This document shows, one piece after another, positions 9,063-18,016 of a DNA stretch of 64,000 bases (position 1 is its first letter; each line of letters starts with the position of its first letter). Position numbers and translations under genes: made by a program. A model generated the notes under the pieces. That model did not search any database and was not told the origin of the DNA. It was given only the letters and a program-made list of their open reading frames with translations. Source of the stretch: Martelella lutilitoris (lineage in GTDB: Bacteria; Pseudomonadota; Alphaproteobacteria; Rhizobiales; Rhizobiaceae); contig NZ_VCLB01000006.1 in assembly GCF_005924265.1 (NCBI RefSeq), positions 186,001 to 250,000 on the forward strand. Reading direction: 5' to 3'.

Positions 9063-10304
9063 ATGTTTGAACTGGCCATTTTCTGGGAATGGGCGCAATT
9101 TGCCGTGCGCTGGCTGCATGTCGTCACGGCCATCGCCTGGATCGGCTCATCCTTCTATTTCATCGCGCTGGACCTGGGGCTGATCGCGCGTCCCGGCATG
9201 CCGGAAGGGGTGAGCGGCGAGGAGTGGCAGGTCCACGGCGGCGGCTTCTACAACATCCAGAAATACATGGTCGCGCCCGAGCGCATGCCGGAGCATCTGG
9301 TGTGGTTCAAATGGGAATCCTACATGACATGGGTTTCCGGCTTCCTGATGCTGGTGCTGGTCTATTACGGCGGCGCCGACCTGTTCCTCGTCAATCGCTC
9401 CGTACTCGACGTCTCTGCCTGGGTCGCCATCCTGATCTCGCTGGCCTCGCTGTCGATCGGCTGGCTGTTCTACCACTATCTGTGCAAATCACCGCTCGGC
9501 AAACACACCGTCGGGCTGATGCTGCTGCTCTATGTGCTGCTGATCCTGATGGCCTGGGGCTATACCCATGTCTTCACCGGTCGCGCCGCCTTCCTGCATA
9601 TGGGCGCCTTCACCGCGACGATCATGACGGCGAACGTCTTCTTCGTCATCATCCCGAACCAGAAGATCGTGGTCGCCGATCTGAAGGCCGGCAGGGTGCC
9701 GGACCCGAAGCTCGGCAAGGAAGCCAAGCAGCGCTCGACGCATAACAACTACCTGACGCTGCCCGTCATCTTCTTCATGCTGTCGAACCACTATCCACTG
9801 ACCTTTGCCACCACCTTCAACTGGGTGATCGCCGCCCTTGTCTTCCTCATGGGCGTCACGATCCGGCACTATTTCAACACGATGCATGCCCGCAAAGGCC
9901 AGCCCAACTGGACATGGCTGCTGACGGCGATCATCTTCATCCTGATGATGTGGCTTTCGACATCGCCGAGAATGTTTACGGCAGAGGACCCGAACATGGC
10001 CGTCGCGCCCGCCTTCGAGAAGTTCGCGCAGGACCCGCATTTCGCATCGGCGAAGGAAATCGTCTCATCGCGCTGTTCCATGTGCCATGCGGCTGAGCCC
10101 GTCTGGGAGGGCATTCACCGCCCGCCGCTCAATGTCCGCTTCGAAACCGATGCGGAGATTGCATCGCGCGCCGGACAGATTTACCTGCAGGCAGCCCGCA
10201 GCCATGCCATGCCGCCCGGCAACGTCACCAGCATGACGGATGACGAACGGGCGAAACTGGTGGCCTGGTACAAATCCAGCACCAGCGGAAAGAAGGCTGA
10301 ATGA
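9063..10304 (+). CDS. puuD: membrane-bound urate oxidase (urate hydroxylase PuuD) with cytochrome c domain
   Basis: Oxidises urate to 5-hydroxyisourate in the inner membrane and hands electrons to the respiratory chain rather than to oxygen directly. Residues 1 to about 315 form the DUF989-type membrane domain with about eight hydrophobic helices. The C-terminal 80 residues are a periplasmic monohaem cytochrome c with CSMCH at 338-342 and a methionine ligand in HAMPPGN. The start is ATG 9063 with a GGGGG ribosome-binding site 8 nt upstream. It lies 97 bp after xdhC and overlaps guaD by 4 bp (ATGA). No soluble uricase gene is in the window, so PuuD is the likely urate-oxidising step. Confidence 0.93.
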   Translation: MFELAIFWEWAQFAVRWLHVVTAIAWIGSSFYFIALDLGLIARPGMPEGVSGEEWQVHGGGFYNIQKYMVAPERMPEHLVWFKWESYMTWVSGFLMLVLVYYGGADLFLVNRSVLDVSAWVAILISLASLSIGWLFYHYLCKSPLGKHTVGLMLLLYVLLILMAWGYTHVFTGRAAFLHMGAFTATIMTANVFFVIIPNQKIVVADLKAGRVPDPKLGKEAKQRSTHNNYLTLPVIFFMLSNHYPLTFATTFNWVIAALVFLMGVTIRHYFNTMHARKGQPNWTWLLTAIIFILMMWLSTSPRMFTAEDPNMAVAPAFEKFAQDPHFASAKEIVSSRCSMCHAAEPVWEGIHRPPLNVRFETDAEIASRAGQIYLQAARSHAMPPGNVTSMTDDERAKLVAWYKSSTSGKKAE

Positions 10305-11611
10305 CCCCGCCACGCATCCTGAGAGGCCGGCTCCTGAGCTTCAATCGCCGGCCTCTGTCCATCTCGGACACCGAAAGCTATGTATACGAGGACGATGGCG
10401 GCCTGCTGATTTCAGAGGGCCGCATTTTGGCGTTTGGGCCTTTTGAGACCGTGCTGCTGGATGCGCCGGAAGACTGTGAAGTCGTCGACCACCGGCCGAA
10501 CCTGATCCTGCCGGGCCTCATCGACACGCATCTTCACTTTCCGCAGATGCAGGTGATCGGCTCCTATGCCGCCAATCTTCTGGAATGGCTCAACACCTAC
10601 ACCTTCGTCGAGGAGCAGCGCTTCGCCGATCCCGCCCATGGCGCACGCATTGCCGTTTCCTTCTTCGACGAGATGATCCGCCAGGGCACGACCACGGCGG
10701 TCGCCTATTGCTCGGTGCACAAGGCCTCCGCCGACGCCTATTTCGCCGAAGCGTCGAAACGCAACATGCTGATGCTCGGCGGCAAGGTGCTGATGGACTG
10801 CAACGCGCCGGAAGCGCTGACCGATACGCCGCAATCGGCCTATGACGACACCAAGGCGGTGATTGCCGACTGGCATGGCAAGGCGCGCAACCACGTCGTC
10901 ATCTCGCCGCGTTTCGCGCTGACTTCCTCGCACGAACAGATGGAAGTGACCGGCGCGCTGGCGCGAGAGTTTCCCGACCTACATATCCAGACCCATCTGT
11001 CCGAAAACACCGCAGAGATTGCGCGCGCGCTGGAACTCTATCCCGAAGCGCAGGACTATACGGACATCTATGCCCGCTATGACCTTTTGGGCGCAAAAAC
11101 CCTTCTCGGCCATGCGATCCACCTTTCCGAACGGGAACGCGACGTGCTCAACGAGACCGGCGCGGTCGCCGTCCACTGCCCCACATCCAACCTCTTCCTC
11201 GGCTCGGGCCTGTTCCCCTTCAAGGATTACGAGACCCGAGACAAGCCCGTGCGCATTGCCGTTGCCACCGATATCGGCGGCGGCACCAACTATTCCATGC
11301 TGAAGACTATGGACGAGGCCTACAAGATCCAGCAATTGCGCGGCGAACGCCTCAACCCTCTCGAAAGCTTCTTCGCGATGACGCTGGGCAATGCCGAGGC
11401 GCTTTCGCTTTCCGAGCGGATCGGCACGCTTGCCCCTGACAGCGATGCCGATCTCGTGGTGCTCGACGCCCGCGCCACGCCCGCCATGGCGCTGAAGATG
11501 GACGCCATCACCACCCTTGTGGAAGAACTCTTCCTGTTGCAGACAATGGGGGACGACAGGGCGATAGCCGAAACCTATGTCGCGGGAAGTCCGGCGAAGT
11601 CCGCTTTGTAA
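10301..11611 (+). CDS. guaD: guanine deaminase
   Basis: A zinc amidohydrolase that converts guanine to xanthine, feeding XdhAB. The metal-binding motif PGLIDTHLHFPQ (His77, His79) is followed by the guanine deaminase signature VEEQRF. Later ligands lie in HIQTHLSEN, GHAIHLSE and ATDIGGG. It is 436 residues, the usual length. ATG 10301 overlaps the puuD stop, so translation is probably coupled. Confidence 0.94.
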   Translation: MTPPRILRGRLLSFNRRPLSISDTESYVYEDDGGLLISEGRILAFGPFETVLLDAPEDCEVVDHRPNLILPGLIDTHLHFPQMQVIGSYAANLLEWLNTYTFVEEQRFADPAHGARIAVSFFDEMIRQGTTTAVAYCSVHKASADAYFAEASKRNMLMLGGKVLMDCNAPEALTDTPQSAYDDTKAVIADWHGKARNHVVISPRFALTSSHEQMEVTGALAREFPDLHIQTHLSENTAEIARALELYPEAQDYTDIYARYDLLGAKTLLGHAIHLSERERDVLNETGAVAVHCPTSNLFLGSGLFPFKDYETRDKPVRIAVATDIGGGTNYSMLKTMDEAYKIQQLRGERLNPLESFFAMTLGNAEALSLSERIGTLAPDSDADLVVLDARATPAMALKMDAITTLVEELFLLQTMGDDRAIAETYVAGSPAKSAL

Positions 11612-11689
11612 GCGCGGCGTTCCAAAGATAGTTGGCAGAGATCAACGCGTATGTAAAAAGAACACTCCGATTTGACGCGGGAGGAGCTC

Positions 11690-12838
11690 ATGTTTTCAGA
11701 GCCGTTAACCATTGCCGACCTGAAGAAGCGCGCGAAATGGCGCGTGCCGAAGATGTTTTACGACTATGCCGACAGCGGCGCATGGACGGAAAGCACCTAC
11801 CGCGCCAATGAGACGGATTTCGCCAGGATCAACCTGCGCCAGCGCGTGCTGGTCGACATGACCGACCGCTCGCTGGAAACGACGATGATCGGCCGCAAGG
11901 TATCGATGCCGGTCGCGCTGGCCCCGACCGGGCTTTGCGGCATGCAGCATGCCGATGGCGAGATCCTGGCGGCACAGGCCGCGGAAGAGGCAGGCGTTCC
12001 CTTCACGCTGTCGACCATGAGCGTCTGCTCGATCGAGGATGTGGCAGAACACACGAATGAGCCTTTCTGGTTCCAGCTTTACGTGATGAAGGACCGCGGC
12101 TTCGTCGGCGATCTGATCGACCGGGCAAAGGCGGCCAAATGCGGCGCACTGGTGCTCACACTTGACCTGCAGATCCTCGGCCAGCGTCACAAGGACCTCG
12201 TCAACGGGCTTTCGACCCCGCCGAAATTCACGCCGAAACATGTCTGGCAGGTCGGCACGCGGCCCTTTTGGGCGCTGGAGATGCTTCAGACCAAGCGACG
12301 CACCTTCCGCAATATCGTCGGCCACGCGCCGGCCTCCTCCGACCTCTCCTCGCTTGCGGTCTGGACCGCCGAACAGTTCGACCCCAAGCTCTCCTGGGCC
12401 GATGTCGACTGGATCAAGGAACGCTGGGGCGGACCGCTGATCCTGAAGGGCGTGCTCGATGCCGAGGACGCGAAGATGGCGGCAAAGACCGGCGCGGATG
12501 CGATCATCGTTTCCAACCATGGCGGCCGCCAGCTTGACGGCGCGCGCTCCTCGATCTCGGTCCTGCCGGAAATCGTCGATGCGGTTCAGGGCGATATCGA
12601 AATCCACATGGATGGCGGCATCCGCTCCGGCCAGGACGTGCTGAAGGCCCGCGCGCTCGGCGCGAAGGGCACTTATATCGGCCGTCCCTATCTCTACGGC
12701 CTCGGCGCCATGGGCAAGAAAGGCGTCACCCGCGCCCTCGACATCATCCGCAAGGAGCTCGACGTGACCATGGCCCTTTGCGGCAAGCGCGATATCGAGG
12801 AGATTGATCGGGAGATTATCGCGAAGGTGGGGTTTTGA
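11690..12838 (+). CDS. lldD: FMN-dependent L-lactate dehydrogenase / alpha-hydroxy-acid dehydrogenase
   Basis: A membrane-associated flavoenzyme that oxidises L-lactate to pyruvate for the respiratory chain. The alpha-hydroxy-acid oxidase fold is clear: YDYADSGAWTESTYR near residue 25, the FMN-binding APTGLCGMQHADGE, and the catalytic His in IIVSNHGGRQLDGA followed by MDGGIRSGQDVLKA. ATG 11690 follows GGGAGGAG at good spacing; a TTG 18 nt upstream lies inside that sequence and was rejected. It is 382 residues. It is 78 bp downstream of guaD and may be read from its own promoter. A related 2-hydroxy acid as substrate cannot be excluded. Confidence 0.87.
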   Translation: MFSEPLTIADLKKRAKWRVPKMFYDYADSGAWTESTYRANETDFARINLRQRVLVDMTDRSLETTMIGRKVSMPVALAPTGLCGMQHADGEILAAQAAEEAGVPFTLSTMSVCSIEDVAEHTNEPFWFQLYVMKDRGFVGDLIDRAKAAKCGALVLTLDLQILGQRHKDLVNGLSTPPKFTPKHVWQVGTRPFWALEMLQTKRRTFRNIVGHAPASSDLSSLAVWTAEQFDPKLSWADVDWIKERWGGPLILKGVLDAEDAKMAAKTGADAIIVSNHGGRQLDGARSSISVLPEIVDAVQGDIEIHMDGGIRSGQDVLKARALGAKGTYIGRPYLYGLGAMGKKGVTRALDIIRKELDVTMALCGKRDIEEIDREIIAKVGF

Positions 12839-12883
12839 GACGAAAATGTTTCGGCGCGCAAAGAGATGCAACGCTTTTTCTGC

Positions 12884-12993
12884 GTCATCCTCGTGCTTGA
12901 CACGAGGATCCAGGCGGACGCGCAAAACCTTAGCAACAATGCTCAGTGCTGAATAAACTGAGCAGAATGGATGCTCGGATCAAGTCCAAGCAT
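12884..12993. repeat. pair of inverted CTTGA-loop palindromic elements between convergent genes
   Basis: Two REP-like hairpins lie in opposite orientation. The first is ATCCTCGTG-CTTGA-CACGAGGAT (12887-12909, perfect 9-bp stem), flanked by GTC and CCAGG. The second is ATGCTCGGA-TCAAG-TCCAAGCAT (12971-12993), the same design inverted, with one G-U-type mismatch. They sit between the convergent lldD and metallophosphoesterase genes. They may act as bidirectional 3'-end structures. Confidence 0.75.
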
Positions 12994-13054
12994 GACACAA
13001 GAGGATGCGGCGAAACCTCCTTCTTCTCATCAACAAACGGCCGCGCAACAGCGC

Positions 13055-13795
13055 CTATTCGACCCGCCCCGTCGCGATCACACGCGCCCAGTCCTCATAC
13101 CCTGCGTTTCGCGCCAGCGCGGCCATGCGGGATGTATCGTAACGGACCTGATGGAAAGTTGGCTGCCAGCCGGCGTTGGTCTTCTCGATGATGGCATAGC
13201 AGGCGAACGGGTGTGCCGTTTCCAGCTTGTGGTCGACAGGAATGTGATAGGTAAAACCGGGGCAGCCGACGGAGCCGGGATTGACGAGGATCCGGTCGCC
13301 GGAAAGCAACACCGAGCGGGCAATGTGGGAGTGGCCACACAGGATCAGCGGATAGGAAATGCCTTCCGCCAGCGCTTCGATTTCAGCCTGCTCCTTCAGC
13401 GCAAAATGGCCGGACGGCAGCAGTTCCTCGGTCCACATCACGTCGTCCTTTTGCGGCGTGGCGTGGCATAGATAGACCTCGCCTTCGACCACCAGCGCGC
13501 TCGGCATGTCGCGGATCCACTGCAGGTGTGCGGCGGAAAGCTGACGAAAGGCCGGGGCCTCCCAGTCGCCCATCTCGCTTTCCGGCCGATCGACCAGACA
13601 ACGGTCATGATTGCCGCGCACCGTGGGCAATGACATCGGCAGAAGCCGGTCAGCCGTCTCGCCGGCAGCAAGCGGCGAGGACAGGCTGTCGCCAAGATTG
13701 ACGATCGTATCGGGCCTATGGCGCTCGAGATCGGCCAGCACCGCCTCCAGCGCATCGATATTGCCATGGATGTCGGCGAGTGCTGCAATCTTCAT
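13055..13795 (-). CDS. metallophosphoesterase (calcineurin-like, YfcE/MJ0936-type)
   Basis: A cytoplasmic dinuclear-metal phosphodiesterase or phosphatase. The motifs are complete: DIHGN at 8-12, GDSLSS near 35, GNHD near 61 and CGHSHIARS near 153. It is 246 residues. It is the last gene of the minus-strand puuE-uraD-alc-allA-uraH operon, with 4 bp between the uraH stop and its ATG, so it is translated with allantoin-degrading enzymes. No known step of that pathway needs a phosphoesterase. Its substrate is unknown and the link may be only transcriptional. Confidence 0.88.
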   Translation of the reverse strand: MKIAALADIHGNIDALEAVLADLERHRPDTIVNLGDSLSSPLAAGETADRLLPMSLPTVRGNHDRCLVDRPESEMGDWEAPAFRQLSAAHLQWIRDMPSALVVEGEVYLCHATPQKDDVMWTEELLPSGHFALKEQAEIEALAEGISYPLILCGHSHIARSVLLSGDRILVNPGSVGCPGFTYHIPVDHKLETAHPFACYAIIEKTNAGWQPTFHQVRYDTSRMAALARNAGYEDWARVIATGRVE

Positions 13796-13799
13796 GGGA

Positions 13800-14156
13800 T
13801 CAACTTCCGCGATAGGTCGAAAAGGCGTGGGCGGACAGCAGCAGCGGCACGTGATAATGCGCCGTCACGTCGGCGATGGCGAAACGCAGCGGAATATCTT
13901 CCAGAAAGGCCGGTTCCGTCAGCGTCGCGCCGCTGCGCCTGAGATATTCGCCGGCGTGGAAGACCAGTTCATACTGCCCGACCTCCAGGTCATTCCCGGC
14001 AATGATCGGCCCGCCGTCAACGCGGCCGTCATCATTGGTATAGACCGTCTTGATGAAATCCCGCTTCTCGCCGTGCAGACGATAGAGATCGATCTTCATA
14101 TCGGAAGCGGGCTGGCCGAGCGCGGTGTCGAGAACATGGGTGGTGAGGCCGGTCAA
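13800..14156 (-). CDS. uraH: 5-hydroxyisourate hydrolase (transthyretin-related)
   Basis: Hydrolyses 5-hydroxyisourate, the PuuD product, to OHCU. It has the family N-terminus [14 protein letters not shown] with the catalytic His, the conserved Arg in [14 protein letters not shown] with a second His, and the diagnostic C-terminal tetrapeptide YRGS. It is 118 residues, the normal size for a cytoplasmic form without signal peptide. It overlaps allA by 4 bp (ATGA). Confidence 0.95.
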   Translation of the reverse strand: MTGLTTHVLDTALGQPASDMKIDLYRLHGEKRDFIKTVYTNDDGRVDGGPIIAGNDLEVGQYELVFHAGEYLRRSGATLTEPAFLEDIPLRFAIADVTAHYHVPLLLSAHAFSTYRGS

Positions 14157-14653
14157 AGGTCAATCTCCTCGATGGTGAACAAGGCGGGATAGATATATTC
14201 CTCCAGATTGTCGCCGGGACCGCCCCGGTCGACAACCAGAAAATCGCTCGTTTCGCCAAGCGCCATCAGCGGGTGGTGCCAGACATTGGCGCGGTAATTG
14301 ATCCCCTCACCATTCTCGGCGAGAAACACGCGCGGCTTGGCCGGCGTGCCGCCATGATCCTCGGCAACGACGACGAGGAAGGGCCGCGGCGAAAGCGGCG
14401 AAAAGCTCTGGCTGCCGAGCGGGTGCCGCTCCATCATGTCGACCTGATAGGGAAAGCGGCGCGGGCTTCCCCGGAAGATATTGATGATCACCTCGGCATC
14501 CGTGCCGAGCGCCTCACAGGTCGCCAGCGCATGGAAGCGCGTGGTCGTCCCGCCATTGATCGACTTCGCCCTCGCCGGATCGGGCGCGATCACCGTGCCA
14601 AAGGGCGCGAAGGCTTCCGGGGTCAGTTTCTCGACGGGCAGCCTGATGCTCAT
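14153..14653 (-). CDS. allA: ureidoglycolate lyase
   Basis: Cleaves ureidoglycolate to glyoxylate and urea, the last step of the allantoicase route. The AllA/ureidoglycolate hydrolase fold is recognised from [13 protein letters not shown] at the N-terminus, [27 protein letters not shown] and the metal-binding cupin-like region [11 protein letters not shown]. It is 166 residues. It is 1 bp downstream of alc and overlaps uraH, so all are probably one transcript. Confidence 0.93.
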   Translation of the reverse strand: MSIRLPVEKLTPEAFAPFGTVIAPDPARAKSINGGTTTRFHALATCEALGTDAEVIINIFRGSPRRFPYQVDMMERHPLGSQSFSPLSPRPFLVVVAEDHGGTPAKPRVFLAENGEGINYRANVWHHPLMALGETSDFLVVDRGGPGDNLEEYIYPALFTIEEIDL

Positions 14654-14654
14654 C

Positions 14655-15686
14655 TTATGCCTTCACTCCGTAAAGTCGCAGGCGGCTGATCCCGCCATCG
14701 GGGAAGATTGCCAGCCGGACATGCGTTATCGGACCGATATTGTTCACCGAAGCGCCGGAGAACTCATGGATATTGTCGGCCTGAAGCTTGGTCTGGTCCA
14801 GGATCGGCGCCCAGTTTTCCGAGGCCGCAAGCTCTTCCGGCGAGAACACGTCATTCTGCTCCGGCAGGTTGGCGCCGAGCAACATGCAGGTGTCGGGGAA
14901 ATTGCCCTTGAAATGCGCGGTATCGACGACGATCCGGCGGATGATGCCCGGATGACCGAGCTTCAGGATCATCCAGTCATGGCCGGGACCGCGCCGGCGG
15001 GCGGTTTCCCAGCCGTCGCCCATGTTGACGCCGCGTCCGGGGGCAAGCGTGCGGTCGGGATGGCCGTAATGGGCATCCGACCAGTGCAGCGCATGGGTGC
15101 CGCCGAAGATATAGGCAAGATCGACCTCCTCGCCGTCGCCGACCTTGTCCCAGTTGAAATAGGCCGAGCCATAGGCGCGGAGCCGGGCGATGCCGCCATC
15201 TGGATAGATATGGACCCTCAGATGGGTAAAGACCTTCTGGCGGGTATCCTGGTCCATCTCGAAATAATGATGGCTGTCCGGTCCGAGATCGGATTGCGCC
15301 AGAACCTCCTGCCAGTCGGCGTTCTCGTCCGGGTCGCCGCTTTCCATGTAGCAGCCCTCGATGGAACATTGCGGCGGATAATTGCCGGTGAAGTGCGAGG
15401 TATCGACATCGAAGCCGCGAATACGGCCCGGCATGGCAAGGCGGACGATCGCCCAGTCATGGCCCGGCACGCGTTTTCTGCGGCTTTCCCAGCCATCCAT
15501 CCATTTGCCGTGCTCGTCATATTCGCCGGGCAGGAAGACGGGCGAATCGTCCTTCAGCATGCGCGCCAGCGGCGCGAAGAACTGGTCGGTTGCGTAAATG
15601 GCGCGTGCGCCAAGCCGCGCCGAGGCAAGGTTGATCGCGCCCACGGCGAAATCGGGCAGGGCCACACTCGTTTCTTGTTCGGACAT
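14655..15686 (-). CDS. alc: allantoicase
   Basis: Hydrolyses allantoate to ureidoglycolate and urea. Two tandem allantoicase domains are visible. The first has [20 protein letters not shown] and [13 protein letters not shown]. The second repeats the pattern with [20 protein letters not shown] and [13 protein letters not shown]. Each ends with a PDGGI.RLR.YG segment. It is 343 residues. ATG 15686 is preferred over the adjacent TTG 15689; its GGAG ribosome-binding site lies within the end of uraD. Use of Alc rather than an AllC-type allantoate amidohydrolase means nitrogen is released as urea, so a urease is expected elsewhere. Confidence 0.95.
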   Translation of the reverse strand: MSEQETSVALPDFAVGAINLASARLGARAIYATDQFFAPLARMLKDDSPVFLPGEYDEHGKWMDGWESRRKRVPGHDWAIVRLAMPGRIRGFDVDTSHFTGNYPPQCSIEGCYMESGDPDENADWQEVLAQSDLGPDSHHYFEMDQDTRQKVFTHLRVHIYPDGGIARLRAYGSAYFNWDKVGDGEEVDLAYIFGGTHALHWSDAHYGHPDRTLAPGRGVNMGDGWETARRRGPGHDWMILKLGHPGIIRRIVVDTAHFKGNFPDTCMLLGANLPEQNDVFSPEELAASENWAPILDQTKLQADNIHEFSGASVNNIGPITHVRLAIFPDGGISRLRLYGVKA

Positions 15687-15689
15687 CAA

Positions 15690-16184
15690 TTACTCCGCGA
15701 GAAGGGATTGCAGGCGGAACCCGGCGATCTTCTCGACCTGGTGACAGGCGGTAGCCAGCTCCTCCGCGGCGGAATTGTCGATCCGGCGTTTGAAGGCGGC
15801 GAGAATATCGTCCTTATTGAGCCCGCTGACTGCAATAATGAAAGGAAATTGGAATTTCTCTATATAGGCGGAATTGAGTCTCGTAAACTCCGCATGCTCT
15901 TCAGGGCTCAGCCGATCGAGCCCGGCGCCGGCCTGCTCGCGCTTGCTTTCCTCCGTCAACTCTCCCGAAACCGCGAGTTTCCCTGCAAGGTCCGGATGCT
16001 TGCGCAACACGCCGAGACGCTCCTCGTCGCTTGCCGCGCGAAACATCGTGCACAGCGCCTGATGCACGTCATCGGCCGTCAGAGGCTCTGACACAAGGCC
16101 CTGATCATAAGCGCGCTCGGCGATGAAGGGGGAATATTCGAAAACGCCGCCGAACCGGCTGACAAACTCTTCGCGTGCGATCAT
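15690..16184 (-). CDS. uraD: OHCU decarboxylase
   Basis: Stereospecifically decarboxylates 2-oxo-4-hydroxy-4-carboxy-5-ureidoimidazoline to S-allantoin. Family marks include FVSRFGGVFEYSPFIAERA at the N-terminus, the HPDLAGK segment with the catalytic His near residue 68, and LNSAYIEKFQFPFIIAVSG. The true start is ATG 16184, which overlaps the puuE stop (ATGA). The in-frame extension to 16253 lies inside puuE and is unconserved. It is 164 residues. Confidence 0.94.
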   Translation of the reverse strand: MIAREEFVSRFGGVFEYSPFIAERAYDQGLVSEPLTADDVHQALCTMFRAASDEERLGVLRKHPDLAGKLAVSGELTEESKREQAGAGLDRLSPEEHAEFTRLNSAYIEKFQFPFIIAVSGLNKDDILAAFKRRIDNSAAEELATACHQVEKIAGFRLQSLLAE

Positions 16185-17116
16185 GGGGCGTCTTCCTTGG
16201 GCAAATGATGGTCGTACCAGTGGCGGGCAATATCGATGCGACGGGGTATCCACACCCTGTCATGGGTCTCGACATATTCGAGGAAGCGTCTCAGCGCCGC
16301 CGTCCGGCCCGGCTTGCCGACGAGACGGCAATGCAGGCCAACCGACATCATCTTCGGCGCACCCTGCCGGCCTTCCTCGTAAAGCGTGTCGAAGGCGTCC
16401 TTCAGATAGGCGTAGAACTGCTCGCCGGAATTGAAGCCCTGCGGCGTGGCAAAGCGCATGTCATTGTTGTCGAGCGTATAGGGAATGCGCAGGAAGGGCT
16501 TGCCGTCCGGCGTCTTCACCCAATAGGGCAAATCATCGGCATAGGTATCGGAGGAATAGAGAAAGCCGCCCTCTTCCATCACCAGATCGAGCGTGTTGAC
16601 CGAGGGCTTGCCCTGGTAAAGCCCGTAGGGCCGCTCGCCCGTCAGTTCCGCGTGCAGCCGCACTGCCTCGCGGATATGGGCGCGCTCGGTCTCGATGTCG
16701 AAATCCTTGTATTCCAGCCAGCGCAGACCGTGGCTGGCGATCTCCCAACCCGCTTCCTTCATCGCGGCGACCGCTTCCGGATTGCGCTCCATGGCGCGCG
16801 TCACGCCGTAGACCGTGACCGGGATCTTCAACCCCGTAAACAGCCGGTAAAGCCGCCAGAAGCCGGCGCGCGCGCCGTATTCGTAAAGCGATTCCATGTT
16901 GAGATTGCGCTGGCCGGGCCAGGCGGCCGCGCCGACGATCTCCGACAAGAGGCTCTCCGACGCCGGATCGCCGTCGAGAATGCAGCTCTCGCCGCCTTCC
17001 TCGTAATTGATGACGAACTGCACCGCAATGCGGGCATCTCCGGGCCATTTCGGGTCTGGCGCATTGCGCCCATAGCCAATCAGTTCGCGCGGATACCCGC
17101 TCGTCTCAGCACTCAT
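16181..17116 (-). CDS. puuE: allantoinase PuuE (polysaccharide deacetylase family)
   Basis: A cofactor-independent allantoinase that opens the allantoin ring to allantoate. It is recognised by YPRELIGYGRNAPDPKWPGD at the N-terminus, VQFVINYEEGGE and NMESLYEYGAR, plus the carbohydrate-esterase-4 fold with ASHGLRWLEY. It is 311 residues from ATG 17116, which has TGAGG 5 nt upstream. An upstream GTG at 17158 would add only weak sequence. It is the first gene of the six-gene allantoin operon; a near-palindrome lies just upstream. Confidence 0.93.
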   Translation of the reverse strand: MSAETSGYPRELIGYGRNAPDPKWPGDARIAVQFVINYEEGGESCILDGDPASESLLSEIVGAAAWPGQRNLNMESLYEYGARAGFWRLYRLFTGLKIPVTVYGVTRAMERNPEAVAAMKEAGWEIASHGLRWLEYKDFDIETERAHIREAVRLHAELTGERPYGLYQGKPSVNTLDLVMEEGGFLYSSDTYADDLPYWVKTPDGKPFLRIPYTLDNNDMRFATPQGFNSGEQFYAYLKDAFDTLYEEGRQGAPKMMSVGLHCRLVGKPGRTAALRRFLEYVETHDRVWIPRRIDIARHWYDHHLPKEDAP

Positions 17117-17132
17117 GCAAGCCTCATTTCCA

Positions 17133-17149
17133 GTATCGTCCGACGGTAC
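17133..17149. promoter_or_regulatory. near-palindrome upstream of puuE, candidate operator
   Basis: GTATCGTC-C-GACGGTAC has 8-bp arms matching at 7 of 8 positions around a central C. It lies 17 bp upstream of the puuE start, where a repressor would block the allantoin operon. The identity of the regulator is unknown. Confidence 0.3.
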
Positions 17150-17206
17150 TCCACCCACCCGGATACAGAAAGAGGAAAGGGATAAAAGTCACAGAAATCA
17201 AGTCTC

Positions 17207-17929
17207 TCAGGCGATCCGCCGGGCCGGAAGCGCGCCCATGGGATGGAGGGAGTGAACACAGAACGGCGCCCCCGGCTCCTCCTCGACGAAGAGGGCTATG
17301 TTCTCGAACTCCACGGGTTCGGCCAGGATCGGGCCGAAGAACTCCAGCGCCGCGCGTTCCATCCGTTCCATGTCGCGCGGCTGAAGCGGGCCTGTCAGCG
17401 GCATATGGAAGGCGAAGGCCGACATCACGTCCGGCTCCCCCCAGCGGTGGAGATTGGCAAACTGCACCGGCGACAAAGCGCCGGTATCGCGCCGCTCCAG
17501 CTCCGCCTCGCTCAGGGGTGCGCGGAACGGATCGAACTCGGACACCACGGCGGCGGCGAGCTCATCAAGCGCGGGCACGGCAATGGCGGGGGCAAAGGCC
17601 AGGCTGTCGCGCCGTCGCACGACCTTCAGTGGCGGCAGAAAGAATGGCTTCCAGCCCGTGGCGAACCGCATCAGCGCATTCAGCAGAAGCGCCTCGCTAG
17701 CGCCTTCGGCGAGATGAAACGGCGATTTCAGCATGCCCTGGAAGCCGTAGCGTCGCGGAAGCGCGGTGTGAAAGGCAATTTCCGACAGCGACATGCCGCC
17801 GATCATCGGCGGCTCGATCGACTGGCCGGAATAGGCATTGCGACCGATCCAGTTGGCCCCGACAATGCCGAGCGCCTCATGCGGCGCCGGGGTGAAGCTG
17901 ATGGCATAACGTGGCTGGTCGGAGGGCAT
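17207..17929 (-). CDS. DUF1045 protein, 2H phosphoesterase superfamily with altered active-site motifs
   Basis: The family is recognised from RYAISFTPAPHEAL, WIGRNAYSG, ALPRRYGF, LKSPFHLAEG and the C-terminal FVEEEPGAPF. DUF1045 proteins are 2H phosphoesterases often found in phosphonate-utilisation operons. From memory of the family, motif 1 normally reads GFHATLKAPF; here it is GFQGMLKSPF, so both the His and the Thr are lost (Gln64, Met66). Motif 2 keeps His175 but has HMPLTG where HMTLTG is usual. No phn genes are nearby. It may be inactive or repurposed. ATG 17929 (240 residues) fits the family N-terminus; GTG starts upstream at 17938 and 17986 are possible. Confidence 0.8.
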   Translation of the reverse strand: MPSDQPRYAISFTPAPHEALGIVGANWIGRNAYSGQSIEPPMIGGMSLSEIAFHTALPRRYGFQGMLKSPFHLAEGASEALLLNALMRFATGWKPFFLPPLKVVRRRDSLAFAPAIAVPALDELAAAVVSEFDPFRAPLSEAELERRDTGALSPVQFANLHRWGEPDVMSAFAFHMPLTGPLQPRDMERMERAALEFFGPILAEPVEFENIALFVEEEPGAPFCVHSLHPMGALPARRIA

Positions 17930-18016
17930 CGGGATCACGCGAAAATACAGATGAACATGACCTGCGATACGTGATTCCGATGACACTGATACGACGAGAA
18001 TCCGGTTTTTACTGAA

